Below the pieces are notes generated by a model, which saw only the letters and a program-made list of their open reading frames with translations, did no database searches and was not told where the DNA came from. The position numbers and the translations under genes were made by a program. Shown here in pieces: positions 36,350 through 44,844 of a stretch of DNA of 64,000 nucleotides (the first letter of the stretch is position 1; every line of letters begins with the position of its first letter). Source of the stretch: Gelatiniphilus marinus (GTDB lineage: Bacteria > Bacteroidota > Bacteroidia > Flavobacteriales > Flavobacteriaceae); NCBI RefSeq assembly GCF_042678305.1, contig NZ_JBHUDT010000003.1, one strand, 5' to 3'.

Positions 36350-37915
36350 ATGAAAATATTAAAATTTAATTATATCTTATACATGAGTTTTATACTCATG
36401 TTTATATCATGCGCTGATGAAATGGATGCCGTTAAAAACCTTAACAATCCAGATACAAAGCTGGTACTTGCTGTCGGTTCTGATTTAAATGCCGTTGTAG
36501 GTGGGGGCTATACTACCTGGTGGCAAGCCAATAATAGAGACACCTATGCTGCCTTAGCAGTTGCCGCTGATCACGGAACTGCTTCTTGGGGTAACTATGG
36601 GATGAGATCTTTATCATGGGAACCAAGAAACCCAATACTTAACGCAGCTTCTTGGGCAGATGCCAATGTTTTAACGCAACCATGGCAAGGTAATTACGCA
36701 GCAATATCGTCTGCAAATGATGTTTTAGGAGCCATAAATAACGACGGTATTGAATGGATAGAAGCCGGTACAGACAAAACGCCTCAGGTTAAGGCTTCTG
36801 CACATTTTTTAAGAGGTCTAGGCTATGGTTATTTGGGGTTACTTTTTGAAAAAGGCTTTATTGTTGATGAAAATACAGATCTTTCACAAAAATTGCCATT
36901 TGTTCCTTATAATGAATTAATTGCACAAGCCATAGCAGATTTGGATGCTTGCATAGCTTTGGCTTCAAGTAACGATTTCACAATAACCGACAACTTTATA
37001 AATGGAGTTATGCCTACAAGCGCCGATTTAATAAAGCTAAGCAATTCATTTAAAGCCAGGTTCATTGTACAATCGTCCAGAAATCTTGATGAAACTAATG
37101 CCATTGACTGGAACACAATTAAAACCCTTACCCAAAATGGTATAACAGAAGATTTTGGACCAACAGGAGACAATGGAGTCATTTGGTGGAGCAATGTTTT
37201 TGTGTTCAGCGAATCACCAAATGGTTTTGGAACTTTTGGAGGGCGATTGGACATGAGAGTTGTTAATTTGCTGGACCCTAGTCAACCAGAATTCTATCCA
37301 GCAACCGCTGGTTCTGTCTTAGCTAACCCAGAAATGACCACGCCTGATGCTAGAGTTGGAATTGGTAAAGATTTTGAATTTAGACCAGATATTAAATTCT
37401 TCCCTGCTAGAGGTCAGTTTCATTTTTCTCATTATATAAGTATGCGTTATGCAAATGACGACAACTTTTCAGATGGTGCAGATTCTAAGCAACTAAAATC
37501 GTTTATGCTTGAAGACAATAGATTGTTATTAGCTGAAGCACAAGCTAGACTAGACGAACTTGGTAATGCCGTTATAACTGTAAATGAAAGTTCTAGAGTA
37601 ACCAGAGGTAATTTACCTCCTCTTGCAAGTAGTGCTTCTAAAACAGAAATAATGGATGCCATTTTTTATGAGCGTTATGTAGAACTATTCAATTCAGCTT
37701 GCGGATCTGGTTTCTTTGACAGAAGAAGAACCAATCAATTGCAAGTTGGTACTTTCAGACACTTTCCAGTACCTGCTACAGAATTACAGGTACTTGAAGA
37801 AGAATTATATACTTTTGGCGGTGTAACTGTAGATCCAACAGGTGTTGTACCACATTATGATATTAGTACCGCTCCCGCAAGGAGTGACGACACAAACATC
37901 CCTACTTTTAATTAA
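36350..37915 (+). CDS. SusD/RagB-like lipoprotein (SusD-like_2 type)
   Basis: A 521-residue lipoprotein with signal peptide and lipobox MFISC at about residue 20. It has a helical N-terminal half with AHFLRGLGYGYLGLLFEKGF near residue 145 and a C-terminal part with FERYVELF-like text (IFYERYVELFNSACGSGFFD), as in SusD homologues. It is only weakly like the first SusD, so the two pairs probably bind different ligands. The gene starts 11 bases after the interrupted susC. If that susC is dead, this protein has no channel partner, and the insertion may also be polar on it. Confidence 0.85.
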   Translation: MKILKFNYILYMSFILMFISCADEMDAVKNLNNPDTKLVLAVGSDLNAVVGGGYTTWWQANNRDTYAALAVAADHGTASWGNYGMRSLSWEPRNPILNAASWADANVLTQPWQGNYAAISSANDVLGAINNDGIEWIEAGTDKTPQVKASAHFLRGLGYGYLGLLFEKGFIVDENTDLSQKLPFVPYNELIAQAIADLDACIALASSNDFTITDNFINGVMPTSADLIKLSNSFKARFIVQSSRNLDETNAIDWNTIKTLTQNGITEDFGPTGDNGVIWWSNVFVFSESPNGFGTFGGRLDMRVVNLLDPSQPEFYPATAGSVLANPEMTTPDARVGIGKDFEFRPDIKFFPARGQFHFSHYISMRYANDDNFSDGADSKQLKSFMLEDNRLLLAEAQARLDELGNAVITVNESSRVTRGNLPPLASSASKTEIMDAIFYERYVELFNSACGSGFFDRRRTNQLQVGTFRHFPVPATELQVLEEELYTFGGVTVDPTGVVPHYDISTAPARSDDTNIPTFN

Positions 37916-37937
37916 AAATGAAATAATGTATTAGTTA

Positions 37938-37968
37938 AAAACCATCCTAGTTTTAGGATGGTTTTTTT
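37938..37968 (+). terminator. Terminator after second susD
   Basis: AAAACCATCCTA and TAGGATGGTTTT form a perfect 12-bp stem with a GTTT loop followed by a T run. Confidence 0.85.
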
Positions 37969-37969
37969 A

Positions 37970-37977
37970 TACCTTTG
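37970..37977 (+). promoter_or_regulatory. TAnnTTTG -7 element of rlmB
   Basis: TACCTTTG is an exact consensus match ending five bases before the rlmB ATG, directly after the susD terminator. The spacing implies a leaderless or nearly leaderless transcript. Confidence 0.55.
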
Positions 37978-37982
37978 CCCCA

Positions 37983-38720
37983 ATGGAAAACCAAACACAA
38001 ATATTCGGAATAAGAGCTATAATAGAGGCTGTAAATGCCAATGAGACCATTGATAAAGTCTTTTTGCAAAAAGGTTTAAAAGGCGAATTATTTAGCGAAC
38101 TGGACTCTTTGTTAAACAGAAAATCGATTAACAAATCTTATGTGCCCGTAGAGAAGCTTAATCGCTTAACAAAAAACAACCACCAAGGTGCCGTGGCGCA
38201 AATTTCTCCAATTGGGTTCCACGATATGGAAACGTTGGTTTTAAACGTCATGGAATCTTGCAAAACACCATTATTTTTACTTTTGGACCAAATTAGCGAT
38301 GTTCGTAATTTTGGCGCTATCATACGTACCGCAGAATGTACTGGTGTTGATGGGATTATTATTCAAAAAAAAGGGGGCGCACCTGTAAACGGAGATACTA
38401 TTAAAACAAGTGCTGGAGCTGTTTTTAAAGTCCCGATTTGTAAAGTAGATCACATTAAAGATGCCGTATTTTACATGCAAGCTTCGGGTATAAAAGTGAT
38501 TGCCGCCACCGAAAAAACCAACGATACGCTATACGATGTATCTTTCACAGAACCCTGTGCGATTATAATGGGATCGGAAGGCAGAGGCATAAACCCTTCT
38601 ACTTTAAAGGTGGTTGATGCAAAAGCTAAACTACCCATTTTAGGCGATATTGAGTCGTTAAACGTATCGGTGGCTTGCGGTGCTTTTTTATACGAAGCTG
38701 TGAGGCAACGGATACATTAG
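37983..38720 (+). CDS. rlmB: 23S rRNA 2'-O-methyltransferase RlmB-like
   Basis: A 245-residue TrmH-family SPOUT methyltransferase. An N-terminal substrate-binding domain (IFGIRAIIEAVNANETIDKV) is followed by the knotted catalytic domain with motif 1 NFGAIIRTAECTGVDGII, motif 2 IIMGSEGRGI and motif 3 LNVSVACGAFLYEAVRQR. RlmB methylates G2251 in the P loop of 23S rRNA; the exact target here is by homology. The rhomboid gene converges from the other side with a 13-base gap. Confidence 0.9.
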   Translation: MENQTQIFGIRAIIEAVNANETIDKVFLQKGLKGELFSELDSLLNRKSINKSYVPVEKLNRLTKNNHQGAVAQISPIGFHDMETLVLNVMESCKTPLFLLLDQISDVRNFGAIIRTAECTGVDGIIIQKKGGAPVNGDTIKTSAGAVFKVPICKVDHIKDAVFYMQASGIKVIAATEKTNDTLYDVSFTEPCAIIMGSEGRGINPSTLKVVDAKAKLPILGDIESLNVSVACGAFLYEAVRQRIH

Positions 38721-38733
38721 ACAGCCGCAGTTT

Positions 38734-39468
38734 TCAGTGGTTTTCTGAATGCTTTTTGTAGGTATAATTTATGGTGGGCTGCTCCTGCTCTTCTTCCGGC
38801 TCTTGTGGGGTTTCAATAAAATTTCCATCGGCATCAAAATGTTTTAAAAACGGATCGTCGGCTTCATTAAAATCGTCGCGTTCCCAAGCATATTTTTTGG
38901 GCTTTGCAATTTCTTTTCTAAAAAACAATGCAAATATCAAACCTGTTACCAAACCCGATAAATGCCCTTCCCACGAAATGCCTTCCTCAACAGGTGCCGC
39001 GTACCAAATCATGCTTCCGTAAAGAAATACAACCCCGAGCGATAGTGCAATGAGTCTGTAATGTTTGGCAAATACACCTTTAAAGAAGGTAAAACTTACC
39101 AGTACGTAAATAAGCCCGCTGGCACCAATATGGTACGACGGCCTGCCAATGCACCAAGTTAGGAAGCCAGAAATTAGAATACCGAAGAACAACACTTTCC
39201 AAGCTATTGGCCGGTAGAAATAAAATAAGGCTGTTGACAATACAAACAACGGAACGGTATTGTGGTAAATATGCTGGATATCGCCGTGAATAAACGGACT
39301 AAAAACAACACCGCGCAACCCTTTTAAAGTTTGTGGATAAACGCCGTATTTAATAAAGTTAACACCAAAACGCACCTCGAACCAAAATACCAACCATATA
39401 ATTAGCACGAATACTACCGGATAGGCAATAACACCTGTTGAGAATTTAAAATGTTCTTTAGTGTCCAT
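38734..39468 (-). CDS. Rhomboid family intramembrane serine protease
   Basis: A 244-residue polytopic membrane protein with about six hydrophobic helices. The rhomboid signs are HIYHNTVPL (residues 66-74), the catalytic Ser117 in HIGASGLIY and the catalytic His169 in WEGHLSGLVTG. A charged cytosolic tail ends in Glu/Gln/Pro-rich sequence. It should cut within transmembrane segments of membrane proteins; the substrate is unknown. It is monocistronic by position, with convergent rlmB on one side and divergent rarA on the other. Confidence 0.9.
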   Translation of the reverse strand: MDTKEHFKFSTGVIAYPVVFVLIIWLVFWFEVRFGVNFIKYGVYPQTLKGLRGVVFSPFIHGDIQHIYHNTVPLFVLSTALFYFYRPIAWKVLFFGILISGFLTWCIGRPSYHIGASGLIYVLVSFTFFKGVFAKHYRLIALSLGVVFLYGSMIWYAAPVEEGISWEGHLSGLVTGLIFALFFRKEIAKPKKYAWERDDFNEADDPFLKHFDADGNFIETPQEPEEEQEQPTINYTYKKHSENH

Positions 39469-39531
39469 GGCTCTAAATATAGCAAATAGTTAACCACGAT
39501 TTATTGAGGTGCTAAAATGGCAGATATGCCC

Positions 39532-39641
39532 GCGTGAGGGATTGAGGCATTTGTTGAAGCTCCCCGACGCAGGAGGGAGCGACTGCCGAAAGCCCGACCC
39601 CATTGGTCGCTGAGCGGAGTCGAAGTGCGGGGGGCACGCCC
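39532..39641 (-). repeat. Dispersed mosaic intergenic repeat, copy 2 (inverted)
   Basis: Read on the minus strand this gap gives GGGCGTGCCCC, then CACTTCGACTCCGCTCAGCG, GGTCGGGCTTTCGG and finally GCCTCAATCCCTCACGC, the same block order as at 1433-1592 and 41029-41167. It fills most of the spacer between the rhomboid gene and rarA. Confidence 0.6.
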
Positions 39642-39705
39642 TAAAAACAAAATTTATTAGTGTAGAGATTCCTTTTTGCAAAGGAATTGTTTTAATTTTA
39701 CAGTT

Positions 39706-40983
39706 ATGAATGAGCCTTTAGCCGAACGTTTACGACCGAAAACCTTGGATGATTATGTGAGCCAAACGCATTTGGTGGGCAAAAACGGTGCGTTAACGCA
39801 ACATATTAAGCAGGGTTTGATACCGTCGATGATTTTTTGGGGCCCACCAGGAACCGGAAAAACCACTTTGGCCAACATTATTGCGACCGAATCTGGCCGA
39901 CCGTTTTATACGCTTAGCGCTATAAATTCGGGGGTTAAGGATATTCGTGATGTAATTGATAAAGCGAAACAAAGTGGTGGTTTGTTTACCACGAAAAACC
40001 CTATTTTGTTTATTGACGAAATTCATAGGTTTAGTAAATCGCAGCAAGATTCGTTGCTGCAAGCGGTTGAAAAAGGATGGATTACCTTAATTGGCGCGAC
40101 TACCGAAAACCCGAGTTTTGAGGTGATTTCAGCACTTTTATCGCGTTGCCAAGTGTATATTTTAAAGGCTTTTGATAAAAATGATTTGGAAACGCTTTTA
40201 AAGCGCGCGATTGAAAAAGACGGGTTGATTTCTAAAAAAACCATTGATTTAAAGGAAACCAACGCGCTTTTAAAATTCTCTGGCGGAGATGCCCGGAAAC
40301 TGCTTAATATTTTTGAGCTTATTGTAAATTCGTACGACTCGGACACGGTTACCATTACCGATGAGGACGTTTTAAAGAAGATACAAAACAACACCGTGCG
40401 CTACGATAAAACAGGTGAGCAGCATTACGATATTATTTCGGCATTTATAAAATCCATTCGTGGCAGCGACCCCAATGCGGCGGTATATTGGCTCGCTCGC
40501 ATGGTCGAGGGCGGCGAAGATGTTAAGTTTATTGCGCGCCGTTTGCTTATTTTGGCCAGTGAAGATATTGGCAACGCCAACCCAACGGCCTTGGTGATTG
40601 CCAACAACACATTTCAGGCGGTAGCCACTATTGGTTACCCCGAATCTAGAATTATTTTAAGCCAGTGCGCTACGTATTTGGCTTGTTCTCCAAAAAGCAA
40701 TGCTGCTTACAAAGCCATTGGCAACGCCCAACAATTGGTAAAGCAAACCGGCGATTTAAGTGTGCCGTTGGAGGTTAGAAATGCACCCACAAAACTGATG
40801 AAAGAACTCGGTTATGGCGATAATTACAAATATGCGCACAATTACGAGGCTAACTTTGCCAATCAAGAATTTATGCCGGACGAGATAAAAAACACCAAGC
40901 TTTACGACCCTGGAAATAACGCCCGGGAAAACGCGCACAGAGAGTTTTTAAAACAGCACTGGAAAGACAAATATGGATATTGA
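39706..40983 (+). CDS. rarA: Replication-associated recombination ATPase RarA
   Basis: A 425-residue AAA+ protein (MgsA/WRNIP1 family) that acts at stalled replication forks. It has Walker A GPPGTGKTTLA, Walker B ILFIDEIHRFSK, sensor 1 LIGATTENPSFEV and the C-terminal tetramerisation domain with AVYWLARMVEGGED. The ATG at 39706 gives MNEPLAERLRPKTLDDY, the usual start; an upstream in-frame TTG adds only ten unrelated residues. Confidence 0.95.
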   Translation: MNEPLAERLRPKTLDDYVSQTHLVGKNGALTQHIKQGLIPSMIFWGPPGTGKTTLANIIATESGRPFYTLSAINSGVKDIRDVIDKAKQSGGLFTTKNPILFIDEIHRFSKSQQDSLLQAVEKGWITLIGATTENPSFEVISALLSRCQVYILKAFDKNDLETLLKRAIEKDGLISKKTIDLKETNALLKFSGGDARKLLNIFELIVNSYDSDTVTITDEDVLKKIQNNTVRYDKTGEQHYDIISAFIKSIRGSDPNAAVYWLARMVEGGEDVKFIARRLLILASEDIGNANPTALVIANNTFQAVATIGYPESRIILSQCATYLACSPKSNAAYKAIGNAQQLVKQTGDLSVPLEVRNAPTKLMKELGYGDNYKYAHNYEANFANQEFMPDEIKNTKLYDPGNNARENAHREFLKQHWKDKYGY

Positions 40984-41362
40984 ATTAGTCAACAGTTTTC
41001 AGTCGCAATTTTCAACAAAATAGTTATTGGGCGTTGCCCCGTAAAGGAGTCGGGCTTGTAGTTTATCCTGAGCGCGGTCGAAGAGCTATCTCTTTTAAAG
41101 GTATTCCTATATTTGTAAAAGGATGTGTTTAGCCCTGAGTTTGTCGAAAGGCATCAATCTCTAACGCAGGTTTATCTGTTATAAACAGCAATTAATTTAA
41201 AGGTTTATATTTTTCGCCAATACAAAATACAGCTTTGAATAATTTTGATATTATTACTATTAAACAGTAAAATCACCAATAAACTTTAAAGAAATTTTCA
41301 CACATTACATTTTAAGGTTTTATAAATTTAAACGTCTATTAAAAAGAAAAAGCATTCAATTT
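40984..41362. other. Intergenic region with repeats, no gene seen
   Basis: A 379-base gap between rarA and msrA. It is filled largely by a mosaic repeat (listed separately) and AT-rich sequence near msrA. A TATATTTG at 41108-41115 matches the -7 consensus but lies inside the repeat and far from msrA, so its role is doubtful. Confidence 0.5.
41029..41167 (+). repeat. Dispersed mosaic intergenic repeat, copy 3
   Basis: It begins GGGCGTTGCCCC, continues with GAGTCGGGCTT and CCTGAGCGCGGTCGAAG, and ends GCATCAATCTCTAACGC, in the same order as copy 1 and inverted copy 2. Confidence 0.6.
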
Positions 41363-42025
41363 ATGAAACCTATAATCCCATTATTGGCTATTACATTACT
41401 TTTAAGTTGCCAAAATACAGCGCAAGTTAACAAAAAACAACAAGCCGTTATAACCGCAGAACCCGTTGAAGTACCCCTTAAAAACGGAATGGCACGTGCT
41501 TATTTTGCCAGCGGTTGCTTTTGGTGCGTAGAGGCCATTTTCGAAAGCGTTAAAGGTGTTGAAGAATCTATTTCTGGCTATGCGGGCGGGCACACAGAAA
41601 ACCCCACGTACGAGTCCAGTAACACGGGTAAGACAGGGCATGCCGAAGCGGTTGAAATTATTTATAACCCAAAAATTGTAAGCTTTAAAACATTGGTTGA
41701 TGTATATTTTGCTTCGCAGAACGTTACGCAGTTAAACGGGCAAGGCCCAGACCATGGCTCGCAGTACCGCTCTATTATTTTTTACCAAAACAAGACCCAA
41801 AAAGAGATTATTTTAAACAAAAAGAAGGCTTTAGCAAAACAATTAAATACCAAAATCGCCGCCGAAGTTTACCCTTTTCAAAAATTTTGGGTTGCCGAAA
41901 GTTACCATCAAAATTATGAACGGCTAAACCCAAACCATCCTTATATTAAAAATGTATCTATTCCAAGGTTAAATAAGTTTAAAGCTAAATTCCCTAAAGC
42001 GCTACTAAAAGATAAAAGCCATTAA
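41363..42025 (+). CDS. msrA: Peptide methionine sulfoxide reductase MsrA, lipoprotein
   Basis: A 220-residue MsrA that reduces methionine-S-sulfoxide in proteins. The catalytic Cys52 lies in SGCFWCVEAIF, with GHAEAVEI and FWVAESYHQNY further on. It begins with a short signal peptide and a lipobox LLLSC, so it is predicted to be a lipoprotein facing the periplasm or outer membrane, where it could repair oxidised envelope proteins. No MsrB domain is fused. It is 338 bases upstream of the sigma factor start (to its ATG) and on the same strand. Confidence 0.93.
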   Translation: MKPIIPLLAITLLLSCQNTAQVNKKQQAVITAEPVEVPLKNGMARAYFASGCFWCVEAIFESVKGVEESISGYAGGHTENPTYESSNTGKTGHAEAVEIIYNPKIVSFKTLVDVYFASQNVTQLNGQGPDHGSQYRSIIFYQNKTQKEIILNKKKALAKQLNTKIAAEVYPFQKFWVAESYHQNYERLNPNHPYIKNVSIPRLNKFKAKFPKALLKDKSH

Positions 42026-42097
42026 ATAGAGGCTTTGTTTTTTTTAAAAAAAGTGACTTCAATACAGTTTTGGGGTCTAAAAAAAAGATATAAAAAT

Positions 42098-42105
42098 TAT
42101 TTTTG
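42098..42105 (+). promoter_or_regulatory. TAnnTTTG -7 element of rpoD
   Basis: TATTTTTG is an exact consensus match about 85 bases before the rpoD ATG. An AAAGGAG ribosome-binding site lies eight bases before that ATG, which is uncommon in a phylum that mostly does without Shine-Dalgarno sequences. Confidence 0.5.
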
Positions 42106-42189
42106 CTTTTTTTGTAACATTTTTTGAAGATTCTACGTATAACCAAAGAGCAGGAATTAAGAACCCCCTAAAACAAAGGAGCACATTAC

Positions 42190-43053
42190 ATGAGACAACT
42201 TAAAATTACGAAGCAGGTTACCAATAGAGAAACCGCATCGTTAGACAAATATCTTCAAGAAATAGGAAAAGTTGACTTAATTACCGCAGACGAAGAAGTA
42301 GAATTAGCACAACGTATTAAAGCTGGCGACCAAATAGCTTTAGAGAAGTTAACCAAAGCTAATTTACGTTTCGTGGTATCGGTAGCTAAGCAATACCAAA
42401 ACCAAGGCCTAACCTTGCCAGATTTAATAAATGAAGGCAACTTAGGATTGATTAAGGCGGCACAACGTTTTGACGAAACCCGTGGTTTTAAATTTATTTC
42501 TTATGCCGTTTGGTGGATTCGCCAATCTATTTTACAAGCCTTGGCTGAACAATCGCGTATTGTGCGCTTACCTTTAAACAAAATTGGTTCTATCAACAAA
42601 ATTAATAAAACCTTTGCATTTTTAGAGCAAAGCCACGAGCGTCCGCCTTCTGCCGAAGAAATAGCAAAAGAATTGGATATGACCATTAACGATGTTAAAG
42701 AGTCTATGAAAAACTCTGGTCGCCACGTAAGTATGGACGCCCCATTGGTTGAAGGTGAAGATTCTAATTTATACGATGTTTTAAATTCGGGTGAGTCACC
42801 AAATCCAGATCGCGAGTTATTGCACGAATCGTTGCGCACAGAGATTGAGCGTGCTCTTGAAACCTTAACGCCTCGTGAAGCCGATGTTATTCGATTATAC
42901 TTTGGTCTTGGAAATCAGCACCCCATGACTTTAGAAGAAATTGGCGAAACATTCGACCTTACCCGTGAGCGTGTAAGACAAATAAAAGAAAAAGCTATTC
43001 GTAGATTAAAACATACATCTAGAAGTAAAATACTAAAAACATATTTAGGTTAG
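42190..43053 (+). CDS. rpoD: Primary RNA polymerase sigma factor
   Basis: A 287-residue sigma-70 protein of the short, region-1.1-lacking kind that is the housekeeping sigma factor in Bacteroidota. Region 1.2 is SLDKYLQEIGKVDLI, region 2 has DLINEGNLGLIKAAQRFD and FISYAVWWIRQSI, and region 4 has the helix-turn-helix TLEEIGETFDLTRERVRQI. It recognises the -33/-7 promoters (TTG and TAnnTTTG) marked elsewhere in this window. Two hairpin terminators follow. Confidence 0.96.
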   Translation: MRQLKITKQVTNRETASLDKYLQEIGKVDLITADEEVELAQRIKAGDQIALEKLTKANLRFVVSVAKQYQNQGLTLPDLINEGNLGLIKAAQRFDETRGFKFISYAVWWIRQSILQALAEQSRIVRLPLNKIGSINKINKTFAFLEQSHERPPSAEEIAKELDMTINDVKESMKNSGRHVSMDAPLVEGEDSNLYDVLNSGESPNPDRELLHESLRTEIERALETLTPREADVIRLYFGLGNQHPMTLEEIGETFDLTRERVRQIKEKAIRRLKHTSRSKILKTYLG

Positions 43054-43083
43054 TAATTAAATTGCACCTAAATTACCTCAACA

Positions 43084-43111
43084 AACAGTTACACATAACT
43101 GTTCGTTTTTT
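43084..43111 (+). terminator. First terminator after rpoD
   Basis: AACAGTTA and TAACTGTT form a perfect 8-bp stem with a CACA loop, followed by CGTTTTTT. Confidence 0.75.
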
Positions 43112-43123
43112 GATTGATGAAAG

Positions 43124-43156
43124 AACCCGCGGCTGATTACCGCGGGTTTATTTTTC
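43124..43156 (+). terminator. Second terminator after rpoD
   Basis: AACCCGCGG and CCGCGGGTT form a perfect GC-rich 9-bp stem with a seven-base loop, followed by TATTTTT. Tandem terminators guard the highly expressed sigma gene. Confidence 0.8.
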
Positions 43157-43232
43157 CCTAAACTCAATTCAAAAAAAAAAATTACTTATATATTTTTAAA
43201 TACCTTAGCTAAATCATTAAAAAGCCAACCAA

Positions 43233-43640
43233 ATGATTAAAACAATATGCTACATAAGCGACTCTATTAAATATGATAATCTAGATAAAATAAAAGCACT
43301 TTACAAAAGAGCCAAAGCAAATAATTTAAAAAACAACATAACCGGTGTACTTATTTATAAAAGTGGAAACTTTCTACAGGTTCTTGAAGGAAAACCAGCT
43401 AATGTTGACTTTACTTTCAATAAAATAAAACACGACCCCAGACATAGTAACCTGTTTAAAGTTATTGATACAGAAATAGAGCATCGCATTTTTGAAGACT
43501 ATAACTTTGGGTTTACTATTATAAATAACAAAGACGAGTTAAAAAACCTACTGGAGTATTTTGATTGGTTAAAAGCAGCCGAAAACAAAATAGCCAACAA
43601 AGTTATTGCAATGGTTGAAAATTTTATTGATTATGAATAA
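43233..43640 (+). CDS. BLUF-domain blue-light/FAD sensor
   Basis: A 135-residue stand-alone BLUF protein, a flavin-binding blue-light receptor family. The photocycle residues are present with the same spacing as in short cyanobacterial BLUF proteins: Tyr7 (TICYIS), Asn31 (AKANNLK) and Gln49 (NFLQVLEG). Other family text is NNITGVLIY and DPRHSN. In the fifth strand, where most members have Trp and Met (pattern F.DW.M), this one has Tyr90 and Phe92 (FEDYNFGF), so signal output could differ. No output domain is fused and no obvious partner is adjacent. Confidence 0.88.
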   Translation: MIKTICYISDSIKYDNLDKIKALYKRAKANNLKNNITGVLIYKSGNFLQVLEGKPANVDFTFNKIKHDPRHSNLFKVIDTEIEHRIFEDYNFGFTIINNKDELKNLLEYFDWLKAAENKIANKVIAMVENFIDYE

Positions 43641-43658
43641 AATAATGGATTAAACCTT

Positions 43659-43666
43659 TATTTTTG
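43659..43666 (+). promoter_or_regulatory. TAnnTTTG -7 element of rpe
   Basis: TATTTTTG is an exact match to the consensus, 23 bases before the rpe ATG and directly after the BLUF stop codon, so rpe seems to have its own promoter. Confidence 0.5.
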
Positions 43667-43689
43667 CAATTCATAAAAAAACTATCAAC

Positions 43690-44352
43690 ATGGGTTCCAA
43701 GTTAATTGCACCATCTATTTTAGCGGCAGATTTTGCCAATCTGCAACGCGATATAAACATGGTTAACCAAAGTGATGCAGATTGGTTTCATATTGATATT
43801 ATGGACGGGGTTTTTGTGCCCAATATTTCTTTTGGCATGCCTGTTTTACAAGCTATTGCCAAACATGCAAAAAAAACCATTGATGTACATTTAATGATTG
43901 TGGACCCAGACAAGTATATCAAAACATTTGCAAATCTGGGCAGCAACATACTAACGGTACACTACGAGGCATGTACCCATTTACACCGCACATTGCAAGC
44001 CATTAAAACCGAGGGCATGCAAGCTGGTGTTGCCCTAAATCCGCATACGAATATTAACGTTTTAGAAGACACAATTAACGATATAGATTTAGTTTGTTTA
44101 ATGAGTGTAAACCCAGGTTTTGGCGGACAAAGCTTTATTGAAAACACATACAATAAAATACAACAACTTAAAGCGTTAATAAACCGTAAAGGTGCATCAA
44201 CTAAAATTGAAATTGATGGCGGGGTTACCAATAAAAACGCAAAACAATTGGTTGATGCAGGTGCTAATGTACTAGTGGCAGGCAGCTATGTTTTTAATAG
44301 CGACAACCAGCTGGAGACCATTAAAGCCTTAAAAGCATTAGCAAATTCTTAA
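43690..44352 (+). CDS. rpe: Ribulose-phosphate 3-epimerase
   Basis: A 220-residue TIM-barrel epimerase of the pentose phosphate pathway (ribulose 5-phosphate to xylulose 5-phosphate). Motifs are the metal-binding WFHIDIMDGVFVPNISFG, DVHLMIVDPDKY, SVNPGFGGQSFI and IEIDGGVTNKNA. Its last codons overlap the end of the convergent CBS gene by four bases. Confidence 0.97.
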   Translation: MGSKLIAPSILAADFANLQRDINMVNQSDADWFHIDIMDGVFVPNISFGMPVLQAIAKHAKKTIDVHLMIVDPDKYIKTFANLGSNILTVHYEACTHLHRTLQAIKTEGMQAGVALNPHTNINVLEDTINDIDLVCLMSVNPGFGGQSFIENTYNKIQQLKALINRKGASTKIEIDGGVTNKNAKQLVDAGANVLVAGSYVFNSDNQLETIKALKALANS

Positions 44353-44765
44353 AATTGTTTTAGCAAATATTTTATTAAATCGGTTGTTGTAACAATGCCC
44401 ACTAAAACAGAATCATCTACAACTGGCAGTGCATGAAATTCTTTCTTGGCTAATATTTCGGCCACTTCTTTAATGGTTGTTTTACTGCTCACACTAACGA
44501 GGCTTTTGGTCATAACCTGCTCAATGGTAAACATATTGTACACTACAGAATCTACATCGCGCTCATCGTTGGTGGCATCGGCAAAACTAATTCGGAGTAA
44601 ATCAGAATAGCTTAACATGCCTATTATAGACTCTTCTGAGACAACGGGGATGTGTCTAATATTGTGTTTTTTAAATAGCTTTTCGGCTCTGTACAAATCG
44701 TCGGAGCGCATTAAGGCAATAACGTTTTTAGACATTATTTCTGAAACTGGTGTTCTTTTTTTCAT
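44349..44765 (-). CDS. CBS-domain pair protein
   Basis: A 138-residue protein consisting of two CBS domains (a Bateman module): IMSKNVIALMRSDDLYRAE ... RHIPVVSEESIIGMLSYSDLL and QVMTKSLVSVSSKTTIKEVA ... ALPVVDDSVLVGIVTTTDL. Such modules bind adenosyl nucleotides and regulate partner proteins; no catalytic domain is attached. The ATG at 44765 (MKKRTPVSEIMSK) is preferred to the upstream Met at 44789. Its ligand and partner are unknown. Confidence 0.9.
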   Translation of the reverse strand: MKKRTPVSEIMSKNVIALMRSDDLYRAEKLFKKHNIRHIPVVSEESIIGMLSYSDLLRISFADATNDERDVDSVVYNMFTIEQVMTKSLVSVSSKTTIKEVAEILAKKEFHALPVVDDSVLVGIVTTTDLIKYLLKQF

Positions 44766-44844
44766 GATGTTGCGTTTTAAAATGTACACTAAAATAAAAA
44801 TGAAAAACAGAAAAAAGTATGATAAAAATCATGGGCTATATTAT

